Assembly: GCA_029204225.1 (NCBI GenBank)
Contig: MU835675.1
Location: 1-37,297 of the forward strand
Length of the DNA stretch: 37,297 nucleotides
Direction of reading: 5' to 3'
Origin: Diphasiastrum complanatum
Lineage: Eukaryota; Streptophyta; Lycopodiopsida; Lycopodiales; Lycopodiaceae
A program made the position numbers and the translations under genes. Below the pieces are notes generated by a model. The model had not been told where the DNA came from and searched no databases. It worked only from the letters and a program-made list of their open reading frames with translations. Positions 29,869 through 37,297 of this stretch are shown piece after piece (positions within the stretch are counted from its first letter, which is position 1; each line of letters begins with the position of its first letter).

Positions 29869-31770
29869 ACTCTAAATATTATAAGATTCATTGATTATCA
29901 ATCTTGTCAGAGATTGGAAATTTTGGTAACTGGCAATTCAGGTAATATATGCCCTTATCAATAACCGCAGAACTCTAAAACCATTGCCCTCAATGTGGGG
30001 CTCAAAAAATGACTCAACCCTAAAAACTAGAGGAAGGGGCCCTAAGCAATAGCTATGGTGATACTAATCAGAAACAAATCTGAATAGGACTATCAAAAAG
30101 TATATTGACCAATTGTCGTACTATACCAACAAGGTTAATATAGATTTTGTGGTAAATAATGTCGAACCCCAAGAGGATAGCGTTTGAAAGTTATGTATTT
30201 GGTACAATTATGACTTATTTCGATTGAAGTGGATTGGAAAGTTATTTTGGTTGTCAACAGACATTTAGAAGTAAGCAGTATTACTTGTGTTGGGGGCGTG
30301 TAGTGTTAATAGTTTCAGAACAACAATCTTGCCACTATCAAATCGAATGAAATGCGTTCTACATGTGAGATGCTATCAGAGTAGTACGACAGTACTACAC
30401 TCCGGCTGTTTAAGTTGTCAGCAGAGATTCGAGAAATGTTCGATGTATTCGAGTTTGTGTAGACAATTAGTTAATCGTGTTTCTAATCTGTTCGGTTCTA
30501 GACATAAGTCCTCAACAATCTTAAGTCTAAATTTATGGTTAAAGAGCACAAATGATTTTAGAGCATGTCAATGATTGTGCTAGACTGTACCAAATGTAGA
30601 CGTTATTTGAATGTCGAAATCGAAGTGCTCGCGACAGACGAATAAGATAGTTTTAAGACAGTTCCTTAGAGCATATTTACGGACATACAACAAACGACTG
30701 TAATGCGCTAAAGCGTCAGTCTGACCAGCGAGTAATTCATGTAATGCAGTAGAGATTGCTAGTAGACTCAAGATCACTCACACTCAACAGTGCGGAGAAC
30801 AGAGATAAGAGAGAATAATCCTCAACACTCTATTCACTTCTTCAATCTCTCACAAATACATAAACTCTTTCTCTCTTCATGATCGAGACTGAAGCATGTG
30901 ATCAATATATGTTCTATGGAGCGAACAAACACACCTCTAAAGACTACAGGTGCATCGCTCCCGTGAAAAGGTCTAGTTAACAATCAGGTTGAATGTATGT
31001 TCAATTACACCATGAGAGGTACATTCAACTAAGAGTTTAAATTACTCTAGTTTAATATGTCGATTCTTATTTAGTCGTTTCGCGTAGATGACCTCATAAA
31101 GGCTATCCATGGCAGCGTTTCACTTCTAGAGGTCTTGCCCTTCAATACAAGGCAAGTCTTTAGGAGATATATTCTCGGAAAATGATATAGGCCTCTTCAT
31201 GATTTATATTTATCCAGCTCATATCTTCATATTCGAGTATATCATGCCATATTTAGGTTGATATTTGATATTTAACAAATTTGTGGCATCACACCAATGG
31301 AGATATAAGGAGAGGACGTAAGTCTTCACAACAAGTATCTTAAAAGCAACACATAAAAATCCACAAAGCATAATACATCAACTAGTACATCAACTGTAAA
31401 TCATGTTGTAAGTATATCGCTAATGTAGTGGTCATTATAAGATTGCTGTGAAATAGTAAGTTGATGTAAATGCAAGACAGAATGATGTTGTAAGTCACTC
31501 AAGGCACTATAATAGCCCAAGAATGTCATAAGAAAGTGCCATCACGCAAGATCCCAACAAGTGAAATATTCAAAGCCAATCGAATGACGTAGGATGACCA
31601 TAGAAAAATGCAGATGTGGAAACCATACCAGCGACTCTGCAATATCGCTGGAGGCCAAGCGATATGTAGCAACCATGAGTGCCAAGGAATTTGAAGTATA
31701 AATAGATTACCTTGACAAACAACTAGAGGGAACATATGTGCAGCAACCCAAGGTATTTGTCATAGTTGCA
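29869..31770. other. gene-free stretch
   Basis: No gene I can support. The open frames at 30287-30574 and 30580-30777 have no recognisable motif. The sequence from 30780 to 31300 has the look of a decayed LTR or leader, but I cannot place its ends. Confidence 0.4.
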
Positions 31771-31829
31771 CTCCCCCTCCAGAAACGCGTTCAGAAACGT
31801 TTCTGAACCGCGTTTCTAGTTTGGGGGAG
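31771..31829. repeat. 59-bp near-perfect palindrome
   Basis: CTCCCCC at 31771 and GGGGGAG ending at 31829 bracket an inner palindrome, AGAAACGCGTTCAGAAACG and its complement TTTCTGAACCGCGTTTCT, with one extra base on the right side. There is no loop, so it could extrude as a cruciform. Related GCGTTTCT and AAACGCGTTC motifs recur to about 32110, suggesting one MITE-like unit. Confidence 0.85.
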
Positions 31830-32623
31830 CGTTTCTAAGAAAGATTTTTATTTTATTTAATTTTTTTTAGGTTGGGGCAATATGGGTATCATATTAAAGC
31901 TCTGATCAAGGGCATTGCATTTGTATAGATTGCCAAGTGTTTTGGTCACAGTTGGGCTGGTTACGACATGGTTTAGGTCCAATTTAGGGCAATTTTAGGC
32001 AAAAAACATAAATATTATGTTTTTTTTTTTGGCACGTTTCTGGCCCATAAACGCGTTCCTCAGAAAAGTGTTTCTAAAAATATTTTTGCCCAAAAACGTA
32101 TCTGTAATGCCCAAAAATGTATAGTGGTATCCGGAAAAGTAGGATCAACATCCAAGAAATCCATAAAGCTCTCGTTTTTAACATCAGCAGTGATTGGAGC
32201 AAATCCATATATGAAAGGACAAAGACATGGGAGAATACATGGATATATAAGTATTACTTTGAGATAAGCAGCAACAATCAATTGCAAAATTTGATCTAAA
32301 CAAAGCCTAGACGCGGTGATGGTGCATTTTAGCCATCTTGGAGAACTATTCAGGGTGTGATTAGTGTTGAAATATAATGCCTATTTGCCCCTTTTGGCTT
32401 GTATGCTTGCAACTTGTAAGTTGTGCATAAGACATGGGGGTAAATATTTATGTACATATTACACCGCACTTATGCTAATTAGGCAAGTAATGACAAGTAG
32501 GTTGAGAACCATGTGGGGTCTAGAGCTACAATAGGAAAGACACCACCTCTATACTTTCCATGCTATTTGTGGCCATAGGCTTGGAGGGGTTTCCATGGCC
32601 TCCTATTCTTTGACTAATCTACA
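31830..32623. other. gene-free stretch, possible LTR start at 32365
   Basis: No gene is visible. TGTTGAAATATAATGCC at 32365 resembles the start of a copia LTR in plus orientation and precedes the copia integrase fragment, but only about 250 bases separate them, so most of the LTR and all of gag would be deleted. Confidence 0.35.
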
Positions 32624-33655
32624 GGGGGGGCATATTACTTTATGACCTTTATTGATGACTTCTCACACAAGATTTGGATTTATTTCTTGAAGCAAAAATT
32701 TGAAGCATTCAAGTACTTTGTGCATTTCAAAGCTTTGGTAGAAAAGCAATCAGGAAAGAAGATAAAGATGCTTAGGTCAGATGGTGGTGGAGAGTATGTT
32801 AAGATGGAATTTGTGAAATTCCACAAGGCTAATGAAATCAAGAGACAACTTATAGCTCCCCATACCCCTCAACAAAACGATGTAGCCAAGAGAAAGAACC
32901 GAACTATTGCGGAGTGTGCAAGGTGCGTGCTCAAGGCAAACGGGTTACCCAACTCTTTTTGGGATGAGGCAATGCACATAGTAGTGTTTCTTTTGAATAG
33001 AAGTCCACAACTAAAGCTATGGAAGGCAAGACTCTAGAAGAGCCATTTAGCGGCATTAAGGCGCTTTGCGAGTGTTTGGCTGACATATGCCCATATTCCC
33101 AAGGATGACAGGAAGAAGCTGGATGCAAAATCAGCAAAATGGATATAGTGACTGAAGCAAAGCTTACCGACTTTACGATCTTACTAGAAGGCAGAGGATC
33201 ATAAGTCAAGATGTGATCTTTGAAGAGGATCAAATGCCTCCTGTGGAGGAACATGAGGAGGGTACAAGTGAGTTTGTGCCAATACTTGATGATCCACACC
33301 CACATATTGAGGAGTCTCAGGATGATCATATGAAAGGGGTAAAGTTGTTGAGTCCTATTCACCGTCTTCATCACCAACTGCAAGGAAGAAGTTTCCCAAG
33401 TGGTATTGGAAAACTGTGCAGGATGGTTTGATACTGGATGAGGGAGAAAGCAGCAATCCAAGGGCAAGAAGATCTCAAAGACAAGCCCAACAACATGGTC
33501 ACCAAGAGACAAACTATGCACTTATGAGTCATGACCACTATTTTGGATTCATAAGATCTGCATACATTCGTTGAGGAAGCAGATGAGAAGGTATGGCAAC
33601 AAGCTATGCAAGAGGTGTTACAATCCCTACTTTCTGCAAACCTCCAGGTGTCGGT
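32624..33655 (+). pseudogene. copia integrase to RT linker (element 4)
   Basis: Plus-strand reading: AYYFMTFIDDFSHKIWIYFL, KALVEKQSGKKIKMLRSDGG, GEY, IKRQLIAPHTPQQNDVAKRK and NRTIAECARCVLKANGLPNS. This is the DDE core of a copia integrase with both Asp residues in place. The third catalytic residue is changed: the family motif NGVAERKNR reads NDVAKRKNR here, so the catalytic Glu is Lys. After 33037 the frame breaks; linker sequence follows (RIISQDVIFEE), then the RT start (FVEEADEKVWQQAMQEV) near 33570. Homology ends at about 33655. From 33656 to 33930 I see nothing recognisable. Confidence 0.85.
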
Positions 33656-33929
33656 TAACCACAAGAGACCGAACGATTCACGTTCCCCCCCGCCATAGGA
33701 CCTAATCCGGGTTTATCCACCGTGCCTTGGCCTATGACCGTATCAAGGTGGATCCGATCTCCATCCTAGACGGCATCCCATACCACCGCCTAGGCTCTCA
33801 GCCATCTCCTGCCTTATGCTAGCACACATTCTGGCCGTGCACACGCTCTCCATCCACCTCCTCCTAGGTAGATAGAATGGACGGCAAATTAGTCCTCCTC
33901 CCCTTGTATGCCTCCAAGTTAGGTCCACT

Positions 33930-34870
33930 ATGTGTAGAATAGGCGCTGTAGTTACACAGGATTTGAGGTTCTCAAAACTCTGATTCAACTCTTCAGTCCA
34001 AGTAACCGGAGGACTAAACTTATTGTGCCGGCTAACTCTTTTAGCCCCTCTGAGGACCAATGCAATTAATGCATAGTTCAAGATGAATCTATGAAATAAC
34101 CTTGTAAAGCCCAAAAAGGACTTAACCTCCCGGATGGTTTTAGGGATAGGCCATTCACGTACTTGTCAGACTTTATTTGAGTCAATTTCTAACCCATGGT
34201 CCGAAATAATGTGACCAAGGTATAACAACCTTTTCTGGAAGAACACACATTTGGAATCCTTGGCAAAAAGCTTCTCCTGTCTAAGTAACTTTAAGATAGT
34301 TCTGAGATGCTCCTCATGCTCCTTCAAGGTCTTACTATAGATGAGAATATCATCCAAGTAGACTATTACGAACTTTCCCAGATATGAACGAAGAAGATCG
34401 TTCATCATCTGCTGGAAAGTCGCTAGAGCATTTAAAAGCCAAATAGTAAAACCAGAAATTCATAATGGCCGTACCTAGTCCTAAACCCGGTTTTTTCAAC
34501 ATCCTCAGTCTTTATGCGAATTTGATGATATCTTGATCTTAAATCGATTTTTGTGGAGTACTTTGCACCATGCAATTGATCAACCAGCTCATCCATTCGC
34601 GGCAAAGGATAACGGTTTTTAATCATTAATTTATTCAACTTTTTAAAGTCCACACAAAGACGAGTACCTCCGTCTTTTTTATCAACAAGGAGCACAGGTG
34701 TCCCCCAAGGAGATTTACTAGGCCTAACATGGCCCATCTTAAGGTAATTATTTGCAGTTGCCTATAAATCTCATCCTCTTCAGTAGTACTCATCCTATAT
34801 GGATACAGTGATATAGGAGAGCTACCAAGAATCAGTTTAATACCATGGTCGACACCCCTTGAGGAAGCTA
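33930..34870 (-). pseudogene. Ty3/gypsy reverse transcriptase
   Basis: Minus-strand blocks in order: [128 protein letters not shown] (the YLDD active site), LYLGHIISDHG and the RNase H connection EWPIPKTIREVKSFLGFTRL. This is a chromovirus-type Ty3/gypsy RT. A one-base frameshift near 34437 and a stop near 34164 kill it. It ends abruptly near 33930. Its orientation matches the gypsy fragment at 36239 but it lies downstream of that LTR, so it is from another copy. Confidence 0.9.
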
Positions 34871-34988
34871 TTCAAGCCCTAGCTGGAGAGTCCCTGGTTT
34901 AGAGGTTGTCCGCACACACATGCTGAGAGATAGAGTTGAGTCCTTGTCTAGAGAGATGGAGCCTCTACGCCGCCACTAAGCCACATAT

Positions 34989-35737
34989 GGATGCAGCATC
35001 ATGTCCGATGGCTAGACTGATGTCAGGAGGAGGCCGATCCTCAACATTTTGGTCTCCAGCTGCATGGGTACTTTTGAGAGCCGTGGATTGTAGTAGGGGG
35101 GGAGAGTCATATCTGCAGATTTCATGTACGATGTCATTAGGTCTTCAATACTGTCCATAGGCCCCCAGCATGTAGTTACGGTGGTGACGGACAATGCCAC
35201 CAACTGCGTTAAGATGGGTGTCCTGCTAGAGAGAGAGTTCCCTCACATCGTCCATACCCCCTGTGCAGTGCACGACATAGACCTTTTGATGGAGGACATA
35301 GGTGCACTTCCTTGGGTTAGAGCCATCGTCCGCGAGGCCCTCTTCCTGGTGACTTTTGTCACCGGGAAGAGGCTTGTTCTTGCCATGTTTCGGGTGTTAA
35401 GCCATTTGGACCTCCGTAAGCCAGCCCCCACACGCTTTGCATTCGACCTGGTGGTCATCGACCGTCTGATCAGGTGCAGCAACTTCTATAGATGGTTGCC
35501 AGTGATCTTTGGCGTGCCAGTACGTTTCAGCACACGGAGGATGGGGAGCACTTTTCTTCCACGGTGAGGGGAGACCAGTTCTGGAGGGATGCACAGACAT
35601 TGTCTGGAATGCTTCGACCACTCTACATTGTGTTCCGCATGGCTGACAGTGAGGGGTCCACACTTGGACTGGTGTATGAGCTCATGGACCGGATTGGACA
35701 GTTCCTGCAGCTGCCCATCTTGCAACCAGAGAGGTAA
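34989..35737 (+). pseudogene. hAT transposase remnant (DUF659 type)
   Basis: Plus-strand blocks: GCSIMSDG-stop-TDVRRRP, ADFMYDVIRSSILSIGPQHV, VTVVTDNATNCVKMGVLLER, HIVHTPCAVHDIDLLMEDIG and, in another frame, FWRDAQTLSGMLRPLYIVFR and GLVYELMDRIGQFLQLPI. These match the hAT-superfamily DUF659 domain (TDNAANY, TPCAAHCIDL and FW motifs). The expected Trp after SDG is a stop. Frameshifts lie near 35070 and 35530. It has no zinc-finger N-terminus and no dimerisation domain, so it is non-functional. I found no terminal inverted repeats. Confidence 0.85.
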
Positions 35738-35780
35738 GCGGTACTATAAAGTCCTCAATCCAAGGATCCTATTCTAAGCA

Positions 35781-36238
35781 TGCCAATAACAGTTAACACA
35801 AGGGAACCTGATGGTGGACAAACCAACCCAACCAACCTAGATCGAACGGATCTAGCCCCCAAGCTATGGATCAATCACAAAGAGGAGTGTGGCATCACAC
35901 CAGCAGCATCTTGCCACCGGTCATGCTATCAAGCATACACTAGTGAGAGCCCAATAGGTATACTTATACCCTCCAAGGCCCATGCACCACTAGTAGTGCA
36001 CTGTGACACCTCACTGGACATCTATGCAGCCTATTTGGGTCACGTCATCCAGTTCCCCAATGACTCACTGATAGACCCATACCAACTCCACCACCATGTG
36101 TTTAGGCCTACAACCATTAATTATGACCATGTACACATAAGGGCCTCAATTCCCTTATAGTCACAATTAACTTACGGGTTGTTGGTCTACCGGTCTCTAG
36201 CGTGGACACGCTACCCGAGACCAGTCATGGGCATGACA
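35781..36238 (-). mobile_element. 3' LTR of a Ty3/gypsy element
   Basis: On the minus strand it begins TGTCATGCCCATGACTGG directly after a purine tract (36239-36254), which follows the gypsy polyprotein end. The left edge is set at 35781, where the minus strand ends in TTGGCA; this edge is less certain. It contains a small inverted repeat (GGTCTCGGGTAGCG and CGCTAGAGACC). Confidence 0.65.
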
Positions 36239-36900
36239 TTCTTTCCCCCTTATTCAAGTTCTGTCCTCAGAACTTAAAACTGGGAAAGTTCATCCTTAAG
36301 CTTCCTTCCTGTTACCAAGAATCGTCATTGTCTGTACATCCCTTCCATCGAACCAGATGCTTAGTAACTATACAATTTCACAATCGTTTAGTTCTTGTAT
36401 CCAAGATATTTCCAGGTCCAAGCAGAGACACACCCGATGATTCATCCAACAGGTCCAATCGATCTCCAGATCCAAGATGCTCTCCTTCACGTAGACTCTT
36501 TCATAGACGGCTTACGTGAAATACGGGATGCACTTGAGATCCACCCGGGAGTTCCAATTTGTAAGCTACGGATCCGATCTTTTTCAAGATTTTAAACGGT
36601 CCTCTAAATCTAGGGGATGATTAGTAATGCTAGCCGGTACACATTATACTTGAATCCATCGAGATTTTTATAAAATACCCCATTTCCCACTTGGAAGTCT
36701 CTCGGTGATCTTTCAGACTTGCATAATGTCGGTCCCCATCCTGGGTACCCTAGACATTCTCACGTGCAATCCGTAGCATTTCCTACATATCATGTAGGAA
36801 ATCTGCTACTTTCTGAAACTTGAACACCCGAGTCTCTACCACAATGGGTGATATAGGTTAAAAACTATACGTAAGCACGCACGGGCTATAACCGGTAGCC
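36239..36900 (-). pseudogene. Ty3/gypsy integrase C-terminus with chromodomain
   Basis: Minus-strand reading: ADFLHDM-type helix, [37 protein letters not shown], then NILDTRTKRL, KHLVRWKGC and the terminal FKF-stop-GQN with a purine tract. This is the C-terminal tail of a chromovirus integrase and its chromodomain (the ILDxR and YLVKWKG signatures). Several stops and frameshifts are present. The chromodomain would guide insertion to modified chromatin. The upstream part above about 36900 is not recognisable. Confidence 0.8.
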
Positions 36901-37297
36901 AAATGCTAACTGTAACTCAATCCCATCAGGGATAACTTCCACTCCTAGGAGATTGTTAAGAAAAATATGAATACATATCTTAGCTAAACTAATCTTCTGA
37001 TTACCCAGTAATTCTTCTTTTAAACGATCAAGTATAACTAGAATCTGAACTATGATTTGTCAATCATAATTCAATCGGATTCTTGTCCTATACTCAAAGA
37101 AGGCAACTACCAATGATTAGAAGAACTTTAAGTTCAGAGTCATCTCTAGCTTAGCAAATACGGCCACCAAAAGTGAACAATGAACTTCGAATCGCGAATG
37201 TTCATAATGTCACTTTGGTAAGCACTTACGATTCCTAGTTTATTAACCAACATGTGCTTGATAGATTTGTGGTGAAGAATTGTGTTGTATTACTTGA
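36901..37297. other. gene-free right end of the window
   Basis: No recognisable gene or repeat. It probably continues the gypsy element or its flank. Confidence 0.4.

Noticed and set aside
30287-30777. Two open frames of 95 and 65 codons
   Set aside because: No recognisable motif and no splice or promoter support.

Overview
The window looks like nuclear DNA of a land plant with a large, repeat-filled genome. It has spliced genes with GT-AG introns, many decayed Ty1/copia and Ty3/gypsy elements primed by initiator tRNA-Met, a hAT remnant, and only one recognisable housekeeping gene. That gene is the 5' part of mitochondrial pyruvate dehydrogenase E1-alpha (exons at 23995-24336, 24432-24587 and 24706-24918). 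A fern, gymnosperm or other non-angiosperm is my guess from the long noncoding spacing, but the sequence does not prove it.

Layout. 127-2830: copia element 1 (minus; 3' LTR-like region, RNase H, RT, integrase, zinc knuckle). 2831-3358: array of TTCnnGAA palindromes. 3361-3615: gypsy integrase tail. 3616-5483: simple repeats and minisatellites. 5484-5672: copia fragment (plus). 5974-8459: 5' half of copia element 3 (minus; protease, gag, PBS, LTR rich in CACACGTGTG palindromes). 8538-8645: (GA)54. 8819-8968: copia RNase H (plus). 9223-9317: hairpin repeats. 9473-15861: a four-gene cassette. 15862-20094: copia element 2 (minus), interrupted by an LTR-like insert. 20095-23994: mostly anonymous, with two strong hairpins. 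23995-24918: PDH E1-alpha. 25489-29868: a non-coding LTR element with two 467-bp LTRs. 29869-32623: anonymous, with a near-perfect palindrome. 32624-33655: copia integrase (plus). 33930-34870: gypsy RT (minus). 34989-35737: hAT transposase (plus). 35781-36900: gypsy LTR and integrase C-terminus (minus).

The notable part is the 6.4-kb cassette at 9473-15861. Two plus-strand genes converge on two minus-strand genes. The left pair is a protein ending in a possible ubiquitin-like domain and a histone H3-like protein. The right pair is an unrecognised protein and a transposase-like protein. In the middle, between the converging 3' ends, lies a tandem array of 65-nt inverted repeats (12223-12371). 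The H3-like gene begins with the exact H3 tail ARTKQTAR, then carries about 300 residues of polar, Gln-rich and Pro-rich spacer, and ends with a complete H3 histone fold. It has its own TATA box. An in-frame TAG lies in its CAG tract, and the unrecognised gene has two in-frame stops, so this copy is probably decaying. I infer that the cassette is a mobile element carrying its own H3 mimic. I know of no described element with this gene set, but I could not search.
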